Shown: positions 50,567 through 61,064 of the stretch, piece by piece
How positions within the stretch are numbered: position 1 is the stretch's first letter
Layout of the letters: the number at the start of each line of letters is the position of its first letter
Assembly (NCBI RefSeq): GCF_036711975.1
Contig: NC_091975.1
Span: 14,820,501 to 14,884,500 of the forward strand
DNA: 64,000 bases
Direction of reading: 5' to 3'
Origin: Onthophagus taurus
Lineage: Eukaryota; Arthropoda; Insecta; Coleoptera; Scarabaeidae
The notes under the pieces: generated by a model
Seen by the model: only the letters and a program-made list of their open reading frames with translations
What the model was told of the DNA's origin: nothing
Databases searched by the model: none
Position numbers and translations under genes: made by a program

Positions 50567-53416
50567 CAGTGCAACAAGATCTGAGTCCGCTTCCAGTGTC
50601 GATCCCATTTTCAAGCGTATATTGCCGAATTACGAGGTAATTTCTGTTTTTCATTTAAATGCTCAAGGGTTGCGTCCGAAGATAGGTGAGCTTGAGGTGT
50701 TTTTTGAAAGTCATAAAACGGTTTTTGATTTTGTTTGTATTAGTGAACATTTCCTTCACAGTATGGAGTTTGAACTTGGGATGCGGATTGGAAAGTGGAT
50801 TGCTCATTCGTTTTTTGTTAGAACTGTCCATATCCACGGTGGAGTGGCAATTTTTTCTAAAATTGGTCGAAAATGCAATGTATTGGAGAATATTAACAAG
50901 TTGTCTGTTGAAGTTGATTGTGAGTTGGCAGCTCTGCGGTGTGAGGCTACCCTGGCAATTATTGTTTGTGTTTATAGATCCCCATCCGGTAGTTTTGTAA
51001 ACTTTAAGAATATTATTGAGCGTGTTCTGGTTAGTTTGGCCGACTGCAGAAATATCATAGTCCTAGGTGATTTTAACGTTAAATTTGGAACCCGTGATAC
51101 TAACGCTACTGAACTTTGTAATATATTTTCCACCTTTGGGTTCTCTCCCACAATCTCACAGCCTACACGGGGAAATAATTGTATTGACAATGTTTTTGTT
51201 AAATTAGAGCGGGACGTTTTCAGGTCCGGGGTTATCATGAATAATATTTCAGATCACCATGGCCAATTTATTTATACCCCAGTAGTGTATATATTATTAT
51301 ATACACTACTGGGATTGGTAGGCCAATTAGTGTTGAGGGCAACATAAGATTTTTTGAACTCTTTCAGAAATACTCCTGGGAGATTTTTTCTGATAGTGAA
51401 TTTGATGTTAATGCAAAATTCAGTTACTTTTTTGAACGGTTCTTATCAACATTTTATACAGCTTATCCTGAGGTTGGTAGGCAGGTTAGAGTCCGTGATG
51501 GAGGAATCAAATGGTTTGATAACACACTGCGCCAGCTGAGAGATATCTGTGACTTGGCTTCTAATCTTTATAACCGTTTCAAAACGGAAAGTCTAAGAGA
51601 TTCTAGAGACAAAGCCAGATTGTTATACCGTAACAAAATAGCTGAGGCAAAGCGTAAAGCCACGAATAATTTTATTAATGGGTCGAATAATAAATCTAGA
51701 GCTTCTTGGGCGGTTATAAACAATAACAGGCCAAACGCCAATAAACAAAATTCAGTGAATCTTGACCCGGATATTCTTAATGATTTCTTTGTTAACGAGG
51801 CCAATAACATTGTGTCTCAGCTTGGTCCATTGACTAACCCTTCTTCAAGCATATGCCCTGCTAGCTTTATCGATGTCCCCATTTTTTCCTTTACACAAGT
51901 GTCGGAGTGTGAGGTTAGGGGTATCCTTCAGGGTTTGAAGTCTAGTGGGACTAGAGACATATACGGTGTTCCAACCAAAGTTATAAAGAATAATATTAGC
52001 CTATTTGTGAAGCCTTTAACCAGATTGGTAAACAGCTCGTTGTCTTCTTGTGTATTCCCTGATGTGTTAAAGGTTGCGTCTGTTGTGCCTATTTTCAAAC
52101 GCGGCGATAAAAATGACTGCTCGAATTACCGACCTATTAGTATACTACCGGCGCTGTCTAAAGTATTTGAACGCGTAATTTACAAGCAAATAATAGCACA
52201 TGTAGAATCAAATAATATGCTTTTTGAAAACCAATTTGGATTTCGACCTGGTCGGAGCACAAAGGATGCAATTATTAAATTTATGAACACCTGTTATGAT
52301 GCATATGAAAAACGGAAATTCTGCGCTGCATTGTTTTTGGATCTGTCACGCGCTTTTGACAGTGTATCCCACAGTATGCTATTGCATAAACTGCGATATT
52401 TTTTCCGATTTGATCAGGACAGTGTTGACTTAATCAGATCATATCTGTCGGGCAGATCCCAACAGGTTAAGTGTGAAAATGGAACGTCTGAGCGACTTCG
52501 TATCACGAGAGGCGTCCCTCAGGGATCAATATTGGGACCCCTCCTGTTTATTCTTTTCTTTAACGATTTTCCTAGGTGTTTGGGTGATAATGTGAACTGT
52601 TTGTTGTATGCGGATGACGCGACGCTGCTGGTAACGGGTATTGAGTTTGAGGAAGTGATATCCTCCACGGATCGACTGCTGACCGCGGCAAACGAATGGT
52701 GTATTGCCAATGAATTGTGTTTAAATAAAGACAAAACGGTCCAATCATTGTTCAGTCTTAGACAAAATTATATAAATTTAAATGAGCTATCCTCTACTAA
52801 ATTACTGGGAATAACAGTGAGTCCTCCCGACTTGAATTTTGAGGGTCATACGGTAGAGATTGGTAAGAAAATTGCCCGAAACATATTTCTACTACGTAGA
52901 TTGGTGAATTCTGTGTCGGCTGAGGTGGCCAGAACCTCTTATTTCGCGCTCATACACTCAATATTGAATTATTGTATCATTGCTTGGGGTGGTAGTCCAG
53001 CTAGTAACCATATATTTGGCTTGCAGCGCAAGGCGGTGAGGATCATTGCTAAACTTAACTATACAGATGACTGCCGACACGCTTTCAGACAACTTGATAT
53101 TTTGACACTACCATCTTTGTTTATACTTGAGTGTCTTCTGTACTGTTACGATAATAAAGACAAATACAGCACGCATGCCGACGTGCATAGTTATGGGACC
53201 AGAAACCGTGAAAACATTTACGTTGATTTTTGTCGACTGAGTAGAACGCAAAAAAGTCACATATATATTGCACAAATCTTATTTAATAAATTGCCCATGG
53301 GCATTAGATCTTTGCAAAAAAATAAATTTAAAAATGTCATAAGAGCGTCTTTGTTGAGGAATGTGTTCTACTCAGTTGAGGAATATCTGAAAGATAGGAC
53401 TGTAATTGAGATTTGA
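50526..53416 (+). pseudogene. LINE ORF2: endonuclease and reverse transcriptase
   Basis: Overlaps ORF1. The first frame to about 51280 is the APE endonuclease: FHLNAQGLRPK, CISEHFL (catalytic Glu), VYRSPSG, IIVLGDFNV, and the final ISDHHGQF. The frame then shifts within a 34-bp palindrome (51280-51313) and continues in the next frame (IGRPISVEGNIRFFELFQ … WFDNTLRQLRDICD) into the RT, open to 53416: RGDKNDCSNYRPISIL, NQFGFRPGRSTKDAI, AALFLDLSRAFDSV, RGVPQGSILGPLLF, and the active site LLYADDATL. The C-terminal part has YGTRNRENIYV. One indel away from an intact ORF. Confidence 0.88.
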
Positions 53417-53512
53417 TTGTTGATTGTGAATTTACTTATTGTATTGAATTATATATGACGAGTGTAAGCCCTGGCATATAACACAATAAACTTATTATTA
53501 TTATTATTATTA

Positions 53513-53740
53513 ATATCTAATAAACTTCCAAATAAATCCAATGTGGACATCAAGATACGGGAAAACAGGGGAAACAAAAAACAGTGAAAATTAGCAAACC
53601 TGGATAGTTTAAACCACAAAACTTAAAAAATTTAATAATGGCATGGACTGCAAGTTGTGCAAGCCATGAGCCGCCTTGGGGAAGGATTTTTTAAGCAGTT
53701 GTACAATGGTGTGTACATAGGTATATCTGTCATGAATAGT
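53513..53740. other. Short spacer
   Basis: No gene or repeat recognised between the LINE tail and the next LINE remnant. Confidence 0.4.
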
Positions 53741-53749
53741 TGTGGGTCC

Positions 53750-54000
53750 TCCATCACTTCGTCCTCCCATCATTCATGAACTCATTATTGAATGCATTCT
53801 GCTGCTTAAAAGCCTTTTTGGCATTATATTCTCGCTCATTCGTTTCATATGACCAGTCTACTGCAGTCTTTGCAGTCCTTATTTCTGCGATAGTGACTTC
53901 CTTGAATAGAAGGTTAAGTTCCACGTTGTATCGTATTTTTTTTTCAAATATTCCCAGCTTATTCTTTGCAGTCTCTGTCATAATCCATGTTCCGGAAATG
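53750..54000 (-). pseudogene. LINE-type C-terminal remnant (I/RTE-like)
   Basis: Minus-strand frame TETAKNKLGIFEKKI followed, after a gap, by RYNVELNLLFKEVTIAEI. This resembles the endpoint segment of insect LINE reverse transcriptases, in which an FE.xKxLR motif precedes RYN.ELY.L. The LR.IFG segment between them has been deleted. No RT core present. Confidence 0.5.
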
Positions 54001-54009
54001 ATTTTTTAA

Positions 54010-54348
54010 AATTTAACAAATATTTTCGTTTATTGCTGTTATTAAAAAGGATCAATTTCAAAAGGATCTTAATCATCCTTGAGTCGTTGCTTAGTTGAAC
54101 GCTTTGTAATTGAAAAACAAAACAATTAAGACCCTATAAACGAATGATTGATTTCCCATTTGACGACTGTTGAGAGTGAAATCAAGGTAACTTTTTAACA
54201 TTATAAATAATGCGGAGATTTAGTTTGATTTCATACTTCCTTGATGAAAAATCAATTGTCGTAAATCAATTTTTAATACAGACACACGTAACCACGTTTA
54301 TATAGGTTAGACGTTACATCCTTTCTTTTTAGTTCAGAATCGTTCGAG
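54010..54348. other. Upstream region of OR-C
   Basis: AT-rich non-coding; may include the former receptor promoter. No motif strong enough to call. Confidence 0.4.
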
Positions 54349-56243
54349 ATGATGAATACGCTCGGGTTTTATCTTCTCGAAAAATATTTGCGCGAATGCT
54401 ACATTTGGCACACCTCGCATGGATTGAGAGGAATCGGGCCGACAATTTTAATTGCAATACATTTAATTTGGCGTTCTTACCTATTATTTAAACAATTTAC
54501 AAGTGAGTACACTATAGCAATAGTAAGTTAATTAATTTTATTATTAAAACAATTTTAGATTACAACACAAATTTTGCGAAATTATTGGTTCATTTAGGAT
54601 TGAATGTCATGGGTCTAGCAACTATGTTTTATAGCATTCAATCGTTACGAAATAAACGTCGTCTGTTTAAAATGATTCATGTATTGAGTGATTTTAATCA
54701 ATATGTTATTCCCAAAAGACTGAAATTTGTTGAAAAGAATATGAAGACAGCATTAAAATCGATTCGTTTCGGCGGATTTTTTCTAGCATATCTTTTGACG
54801 TACTATGTTGTGTTAAAAAATGATTGTGACAGTGTTGCAAAGACTCAACAATGTTTCCTACTGGAATATTATATTCCATTTGATTTAAAGCAGTGGCAAA
54901 TAACTTTACTACTGTTATTTCAGGTATACATTTTAAGTGTTGCAATGCACATAGCACTTTTTGGGTTGTTATTATATACCTATTCGGTGGAGTTATTAAT
55001 CTTGCGAATTGAAAACCTGAAAAACATGATTAATAATATACATTTCACTAGAGACAGGAAGAGAAACTTCAAAATGTTGCGACCTGTTATCTTGTATCAT
55101 CAAGATATATTCCGGTATTGTAACCTTAATGTTAATTTCATCATTTTTATGATATCAGTTATAATTTTAGGATGTTTAAATGCGTTTACAATTTCTATAC
55201 CAATGTTCTTGCGCCTACAAAACTTTGCAATTTACTTTGTTTATCTACATCTATTACTGCATTTGTTCTGGTTTGACTTTTTTTATAATATTAATATTTT
55301 ATATCCTAATGTGATTATTATAGGAAAAGGACATAGTAAGTTGCTATGTTACTATTTCGAACTTCGCAGCGTTACTTTTAATCCATACGATTGGACAAAG
55401 ATTTACGACAGTGGTATGAACTGATATTTAGTATTATTAAATAATTATTAATAATCTACAGTGTTCGTCATAAAGTTAGCAACACCCTCTTTTTTGGGGC
55501 CATTGCACGTTTCTAACATTTTGTCATTGTATTGAGAACTTTATGTCTGGTTTTTTCCTCTTTCCAATCTCTGTTTAGTCTCTTTCTTTTATTCCATATT
55601 TCTTGGTCCCTGTTCAATTTTCTTCTTGTCTTACCAAGCTCTGTTTAATGTTTTTCTTTTGCGACCAGACCCTTTTTAGAGACCAGTTTTCTTACCTTTT
55701 CAGTGTATATTCAACTTAACTCTGCTATTATCACGTACTTTCTAAGTATCCCCTTGTCTGTCTAGTCCATGTCTTGCCTTTACAGTTTGTTTCCAGTTTT
55801 CGTCTTCCCTGGTCAGTGCCTTCCTATTTTACCAATTCCGCTGCAGCCTCATGTTCTATTACAAGTTCGTGTACAGTCTTCCAGTCTTCGGACACTGTAT
55901 ATTCGAAAACTCAATTTTTTTAAAACATAAAAGAATGTTTTTTTTTCCTATTATAGGCGGCCAGTGTTGCCGATGAAGTTTATAACATGAATTGGTTTGA
56001 AGCGGACGTTTCAACACGAAAAGATGTTTTAATATTATTGTGTATGAGTCAAAAACCACTCATACTGGGGGTCCCTTTATTTGGAGATTTGTCACATTCG
56101 GCAGCAGCTAAGGTAATTATTTATATTTATGAAATATAATGATTATAAACAATTAATAAGCTGAATGATATTCTTTTAAGGAATTCAAGTTGGTTTATAT
56201 TTTCTTCAATTGGATTTTAACTGTCACGAAAAAGAATTCTTAA
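54349..56243 (+). pseudogene. Odorant receptor OR-C, nearly complete but with a premature stop
   Basis: Exon 1 from ATG 54349 (MMNTLGFYLLEKYLRECYIW, HGLRGIGPTILIAIHLIW) to a GTGAGT donor at 54503; exon 2 54559-55114 (NYNTNFAKLLVHLGLNV … IPFDLKQWQITLLLLFQ … YSVELLILRIENL … VILYHQDIFR); exon 3 from 55171 (RMFKCVYNFYTNVLAPTKL), aligned to the OR-A exon at 30095; C-terminal exon 55957-56112 (AASVADEVYNMNWFEADVS … LCMSQKPLILGVPLFG); last exon 56181-56243 (EFKLVYIFFNWILTVTKKNS). Introns are 56 bp (54503-54558, 55115-55170). Exon 3 meets TGA at 55274-55276 where OR-A has Cys, and no clean donor joins it to 55957. A longer frame ending at 55424 reads through the second intron. 7tm_6 membrane receptor; likely a young pseudogene. 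Confidence 0.75.
55425..55956. other. Pyrimidine-rich intron of OR-C with a Tc1-like end
   Basis: CAGTGTTCGTCATAAAGTT at 55461 resembles a Tc1/mariner terminal repeat. The rest (55540-55870) is a T/C-rich degenerate tract without ORF. No matching second end was found. Confidence 0.35.
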
Positions 56244-57210
56244 AGCATATTAGAATATTAAAGAATATAGAATATTTAATGGTCATAACCTAAGTTGTAA
56301 ATGTTAACACCGTTTTTATTACATTCTAAAATTGTGCAATATTGCTTACTTTTTGTAATATATAGAGAAAAACATTAAATTTCTCTTTGATCCATTTTGT
56401 TTTCCTTTTCAGTGAAGTTTGAAACATTTGTCACAATGTGTTTAAATATCTTCTAGACTTTGTAATGTTGTCAACTTGTTTTTTAATGAAACATTTTGAC
56501 CCATACTGTATATTGCTGTGATATGTAACGCAACGTACTGTTCACAGGGAAATTAAAACTAAGTTTTTTATAAATATATTATTAAATTAATAAAAGTTCT
56601 TTGTAATTCAATTCTAAACAAATATTGCATTTAAATAATGTTGATTTGAACAATAATTATTAATAGTATATCCTCGAAACTGTTGATTTATACCAGTACA
56701 ATACAATGCAACCTGATGGAGATATGGAAAATCTCGGCCAACCATTATAGTAATAATCGTAATAGTTCATCATTTTCCAATAAAATTATCCTAAATAGTT
56801 TTTTCATCATTGACATTTTTCGATTTTACAAATAAACTTTATTATCAAACGTATTACGTATTATGCATAGAAACAAAGATCAAAGTTTAAGCTTTTATTT
56901 AATAAGAAAATTATTTCTTAGTTCCTTAAAATAAAGTCGGTATGGTTTTTTAAAGTTTGTCAAAGATTTTCGACTAAATTTCTGCTACCATTAAACATTG
57001 ATGTTTTTCGATTTTACAAAAAACTTTAATTAGTGACACCAAAAATTGAGAGCTAGAATTAATGGAGCCAGAGGTACACAAACACGCACCAAATAATTAA
57101 TTCTCATTGATCAATAGTCATGATCCAACTTTTAATAGGACCACGTATGTACCACGTATGCTTGGATTTCAGTTTAACCCCATCAATTCAGTTGAGTTGA
57201 GCACTTTAAA
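56244..57210. repeat. Spacer with reversed copy of a dispersed repeat
   Basis: 56805-56950 is the reverse complement of the repeat at 30710-30985; a further partial copy is at 56990-57035 (TTTTTCGATTTTACAAAA). Otherwise AT-rich with no gene. Confidence 0.5.
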
Positions 57211-57591
57211 ATGTCAAAAACACTTGGTTTCTACTTACTCGAAAAATATTTTCGAAAATATCTATAATGTTAGCCCTCTTCACATAGGCTTCGAGGACTC
57301 GGACCAATAATATTGATTATCGTAAATATACTTTGGAATATGTATCCTTTCATAATAGAAATGATAAGTATGTATTACGTAATTGCACAGAATAAAAATA
57401 TATGTATACATTTTCGTTTTAATTCTTACAGATTTTAAGACGAATTTTAAAAAGTGTTTATTTCCCATAGAGTTTGTTACGGTGGCAATATTTACTGTAT
57501 CTTGTAAGTAACGTACAGTTAATGCGCCATCGACGTCGATTATTCGAAATGATTAATTTATTGAGTGACTTTAATGAATTCAGTATTCCCC
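57211..57591 (+). pseudogene. Odorant receptor remnant OR-D
   Basis: ATG 57211: MSKTLGFYLLEKYFRKYL, two stops, then LRGLGPIILIIVNILWNMYPF to a GTATGT donor at 57368. Second exon from 57432 (DFKTNFKKCLFPIEFVTVA … RHRRRLFEMINLLSDFNEF) is cut at about 57591, where a minus-strand LINE fragment begins. Same exon layout as OR-B and OR-C, so all four arose by tandem duplication. Dead. Confidence 0.8.
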
Positions 57592-58080
57592 TCCCTTAGC
57601 TCACTACACCCTCTCAGCATGTGTTCCAGCGTCTCCCAATCCTCTCCACACAGCCTACACCAGCTCTCCACATCGATCGCCCAGTACCTATTCCCCCTCT
57701 CCTCATTGCCACAGCGGAATTTGGCTACCAATCTCTTACCTCAATCATCCCCCTCCATCAACAAATACTTTGGCAGTTCCTTTGTCACTATCTCCCCATA
57801 CCTTTCATTGTATCTCCCTTCTCGTATCTGTGATCTTCTTTCCTGCCTCTGTATATCCATGTCCCTATCTCTCAGTTCTCTCCACATTTTACCTCTTTCC
57901 GATCTTCTATTTTCGATCCCACTTAGTGAGTATCCCACTCTTCTATAATATTCTTCCCTATCTCTTTGCCCATACATCAGCCTCATCTCCTTAATTTCCC
58001 TCCAGCACTTTCCCGGGATCCTGCAATGTGGTCTTGCTTCTATCATTTCCTCATACTTCACTGCTCTTCTCGACGGCGAC
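57592..58080 (-). pseudogene. Non-LTR retrotransposon C-terminal fragment
   Basis: Minus strand: EEYYRRVGYSLSGIENRRSE, WRELRDRDMDIQRQERR, RYNERYGEIV, then after a TGA codon RLVAKFRCGNEERGNRYW and CRLCGEDWETLEHMLRGC, a CCHC-like zinc motif. This is the C-terminal end of R1/jockey-like LINE polyproteins common in insects. Inserted in OR-D. The pyrimidine-rich frames on the plus strand are its shadow. Confidence 0.75.
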
Positions 58081-58086
58081 GACGAC

Positions 58087-58291
58087 GATGACGTCGACGA
58101 TCGTATGCTTATCAGCGGAAGTTAATCCCCCGCGGAGCGATGACTGAATTGAAATAATACTCACCTTAAAATAGGTTATTTATTATTATTATTATTGATT
58201 GATTGACTGATTGATGGTAGGAGGAGGAAGAGAAAATCACAAAAAAATAAAGTTAATACATATATTAAAAATTTAAATTTAAATTAAACAT
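58087..58291. repeat. Direct repeat A1 (3' flank of duplicated gene)
   Basis: Sequence from GACGTCGACGATCGTATGC through AGTTAATCCCCCGCGGAGCG and a (TTA)n stretch to about 58291 is repeated at 58864-59032 with few differences. Each copy lies just downstream (3') of a minus-strand gene of the same small family, so gene plus flank were duplicated together. Confidence 0.9.
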
Positions 58292-58410
58292 GCCCAAAAT
58301 GATAAACATATACAGAAAGCGCTTGTGATAACATCGATCAAAGTGCAGAGAATTTCGGCGACAAAAGATAGTAAACTATTTAAACATTTACCCATTGTGT
58401 AGCAGTTTAA

Positions 58411-58728
58411 TTACAAAAGTATAAATTTCAATCGTTCGGTAGCAGATGTATATCTTTCATAGATTAATCCAAGCTTAATCGAATCGAGTTGCTCTTGTCC
58501 GTGTATGATATCTTTCCAAATGCGCTCAGCGTAAAGGGGCGGTAAATATACCCTAACGTGCTCCAATTCTGCCAGAAGGTCTTGATACGAATCTGGGTCT
58601 TGCGTGAAACGTATCACCCGATACACCCTATTCTTCTCTAACGACGAAATTGGAACTTTAGGTTTGTTCGCGCTTATACTTAAGGCGTTTAAACCTTGTA
58701 TCGCAACAATCAAATCGCGTTGGGACAT
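58411..58728 (-). CDS. P2 small protein, family copy 1 (105 residues)
   Basis: ATG at 58726-58728. MSQRDLIVAIQGLNAL, then LEKNRVYRVIRF, VRVYLPPLYAERIW, and LDSIKLGLIYERYTS. The layout (Y.xIxR, a hydrophobic strand ending VYLP, then LxLIY) is shared with the neighbour at 59111-59530, and I associate it with small beta-rich, possibly OB-fold nucleic-acid-binding proteins found in insect Polinton-like elements. That function is inference. Intact frame; TATA-like TATATAATATATAT lies about 40 bp upstream (58770-58790). Confidence 0.6.
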   Translation of the reverse strand: MSQRDLIVAIQGLNALSISANKPKVPISSLEKNRVYRVIRFTQDPDSYQDLLAELEHVRVYLPPLYAERIWKDIIHGQEQLDSIKLGLIYERYTSATERLKFILL

Positions 58729-58863
58729 ATCGTAACGCTAGACGTCGACTGAAATATAGAACGGTAGCGATATATAATATATATTTGGGGGGGAGATAAA
58801 AATTACATAAGCGCCATCTATATTACAATAGGTCGCACATAAATTTCAGATAACGCTCAATGG

Positions 58864-59032
58864 GAGACGACGTCGACGATCGTATGCTTATCAGCGGAAG
58901 TTAATCCCCCGCGGAGCGATGACTTAAAATATGTTCTTTATTATTATTATTGATTGAGGGTAGGAGGAGGAAGAGAAAATCGCAAAAAATTAAACTTAAT
59001 ACATATATTGAAAATTTAAATTTCAATTAAAC
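58864..59032. repeat. Direct repeat A2
   Basis: Second copy of the repeat at 58087-58291, shorter by deletions in the middle (no ACTGAATTGAAATAATACTC segment, shorter TTA run). Confidence 0.9.
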
Positions 59033-59110
59033 ATAATTAACGGATAAGATTAGTCTGTACCGTTCACGACATCGGTCGCTAAATTGTAATAGAAACCGCC
59101 TTGGTTACGT

Positions 59111-59530
59111 TCATGAAAGGGGGGTCCGTGATGTCCCATGATATCGTCTGCTGACGGGTGTGGACACTTCCGGAACAGTATGGGCCACCACCAAATTTTC
59201 AGCGACGTCCGCTACCGGAGAAGGAATCGTATAAATTTTCTGATCGAATCGGATTAAATTCACAGGATTCTGTTTCCCAAAATCCCTCTTTCCGAGATAT
59301 ACTAAAGACATCCTATCGAGGGACCGTAACTCTTCATCGGTTATAGCTTCGGCAATTCTCAACGGTAAATATACCGCAAAACCATCTTCCAACTCAACAA
59401 TAACGGAGGGCCATTTGTTCGATGCGATTCTTTTAGCTCTCACAATCGGGTAAGGATGATCGATTTGTAGCGAAGAAAGCGAACGTTTCAATGGGAAAAC
59501 GTATGAACCCAAAAGATTTAGACGAGACAT
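59111..59530 (-). CDS. P2 small protein, family copy 2 (139 residues)
   Basis: ATG at 59528-59530. MSRLNLLGSYVF, then IDHPYPIVRAKRIASNKW, VIVELEDGFAVYLPLRIAE, and MSLVYLGKRDFG. The core matches copy 1 in order and spacing (YPIVRAK with YRVIRF; VYLPLRIAE with VYLPPLYAE; LVYLGKR with LGLIYER), with an added C-terminal tail of about 45 residues rich in Val, Pro and Ser. Divergent proteins with near-identical 3' flanks are unusual and suggest either gene conversion of the flank or strong divergence of the coding part. Putative nucleic-acid-binding protein; inferred. Confidence 0.6.
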   Translation of the reverse strand: MSRLNLLGSYVFPLKRSLSSLQIDHPYPIVRAKRIASNKWPSVIVELEDGFAVYLPLRIAEAITDEELRSLDRMSLVYLGKRDFGKQNPVNLIRFDQKIYTIPSPVADVAENLVVAHTVPEVSTPVSRRYHGTSRTPLS

Positions 59531-59557
59531 CTTATCAGTATGAACGGCTACCTCGGA

Positions 59558-59869
59558 CTACATTGAAATTACGGTAGGAGTAGTAATTACCCTAAGCCAA
59601 AAAGATGCCCGCGCATTAGTGAATCCACCAATTAGAAAATCTAAAAACCGCAAAATACCCTTGAAGTAAGGGAGTAGCTCCCTCATTATTGCATCATCCC
59701 TATCGCTGTCGTTAATCAAATTAGATTGATGTAAATTAAAAAGATTTAATTTAAAATAAATAAAATAATTTAACGTAATTATCACTAGAATAAAAATCTC
59801 GCAACCGTTAAATGGGGTTAATGTGGTTAGATAAAGATTACGAATTCTCGACTTTTCGCTTAAATACAA
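59558..59869 (-). CDS. Possible small membrane protein (103 residues)
   Basis: Minus strand, just upstream of copy 2 and in the same orientation. Contains one hydrophobic segment (IFILVIITLNYFIYFKLNLF, about residues 26-45), then a polar loop (NLINDSDRDDAIMRE) and an amphipathic C-terminus (LLPYFKGILRFLDFLIGGF). No family recognised. Small single-pass membrane proteins are common in such elements, but codon support is weak. Confidence 0.35.
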   Translation of the reverse strand: MYLSEKSRIRNLYLTTLTPFNGCEIFILVIITLNYFIYFKLNLFNLHQSNLINDSDRDDAIMRELLPYFKGILRFLDFLIGGFTNARASFWLRVITTPTVISM

Positions 59870-59928
59870 TAGTTTTAAATTAAGGAGTTTAGTATCATTT
59901 AACTTGTTTTACGTTAACATATACTACA

Positions 59929-60653
59929 ATGGCTTTGATCAACGCACCTTCACTGAAAGATTTGGCTCAAGCGAAAATCAATTTAAACATATCGAATCCT
60001 CTACATGTACTATCACTCAAAGAATACTTGCCGTGGAAAGTAGTGTTAGACTTATGGAACACGTGGTTCCAGGATAATTGGTTCGAGCTTGGAACGCATA
60101 AAAAATGTTCCGATGATGTGGACGTGAGGTGCATTACAATGGATGTATTTAATTATAAACTGAATCATAAGTTACAATGCGCCATCTTTAGAAATGTTGA
60201 AATTTTCAGGTAAATTAGAAATTAAAATATAGTCTTTAAAGATAATTGAGATGTTAATAATAATACTTTAGTGATGAAATTTTCAATCAAATAAATGGGG
60301 ATGGAGTAGTATACAAGAGCATATCATACGATCACACTAAACACGGGCGTGTATGCGGTCATTGTTGGGATATGTTCGATTCGGAGCTTAGATTTGGTTC
60401 TTTAGGAAATAAAGAAGGATTTCAACTCAAACCACAAAACAGCAGAATTCGGGGGTTTCAAATTATAAATAAGAGTGAATCCATTCTTGGGGGGTTTAAA
60501 ATTATAAATAAGAGTGAATTCATTGAGCTAGTGGAAAGCGAGAAAATGTGGTGGGCGTTCTGCTTGAAGAAACCAAATTTTCGAGTAAGTTTAAGAGTAG
60601 AATGTTCCGAAGTTGTATACCAATTTTTAATGATAGAAGTAGCTCGCTATTAA
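59929..60653 (+). CDS. Two-exon gene of P2, unknown function (~220 residues)
   Basis: Exon 1 59929-60209 (MALINAPSLKDLAQAKINL … LPWKVVLDLWNTWFQDNW … HKKCSDDVDVRC), donor CAG/GTAAAT at 60210; intron of 62 bp; acceptor TTTAG at 60271; exon 2 60272-60653 begins in frame (S-DEIFNQINGDGVVYKS). Exon 2 has a Cys-x2-Cys pair (CGHCWD) which, with the CxxxxxxxxC spacing in exon 1, could bind zinc. An in-frame imperfect tandem duplication of about 39 bp gives RGFQIINKSES / GGFKIINKSEF. Divergent from the minus-strand genes on its left. No family recognised. Confidence 0.55.
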
Positions 60654-61060
60654 ATCAATAGAAAAGGATATTGTAATAGTGTATAAAAATATCATTAAGA
60701 GCACGTTTTACTGGAAATAGACTAATTTCAAATTAAATTTAAAGTTTTAAATAATGTAGGTATATTATTTTTAAAATAAGCTTGTAAGTTAAATATAAAA
60801 GATAAGTTAGTTTATTATAAATAAGGTATACTTTTTTAAATAAATAATTTTTTGTAATATAAGCAATTGTTTGATATTTTTAAATAATCCAAACGCATTG
60901 AGGAATTAATATTAAATAACTCTTTAAAGATATATGGATGGAGATTTGATAAAGAAAACAAATTAAATTCAGGTCAGCTCATTTTAATCTAAATAAATTA
61001 AAAAATGAAAGTTAATATAAATATAATAACAATGTAAAAAGATTAAACTCACTCTCTAAT
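60654..61060. other. AT-rich spacer
   Basis: Very A/T-rich, no ORF. Lies between the two-exon gene and the hairpin cluster. Confidence 0.5.
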
Positions 61061-61064
61061 TTAT

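Larger units (their letters stand above)
49488..53512 (+). mobile_element. Near full-length LINE of the jockey/CR1/L2 superfamily
   Basis: ORF1 with a coiled coil and an SGNH esterase-like domain, ORF2 with apurinic endonuclease and reverse transcriptase, an AATAAA at 53485-53490 and a (TTA)n tail of about 20 bp to 53512. The 5' start is not defined. Two frameshifts are visible (near 49940-49990 in ORF1; near 51290 in ORF2), so this copy is probably inactive. The TTA tail and esterase-bearing ORF1 point to CR1/L2-like rather than poly-A-tailed jockey elements. Confidence 0.88.

Noticed and set aside
50655-50837. Minus-strand frame inside LINE ORF2
   Set aside because: Shadow of the endonuclease coding sequence.
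57565-57994. Ser/Pro/Leu-rich plus-strand frames
   Set aside because: Antisense shadow of the purine-rich LINE C-terminal coding sequence on the minus strand.
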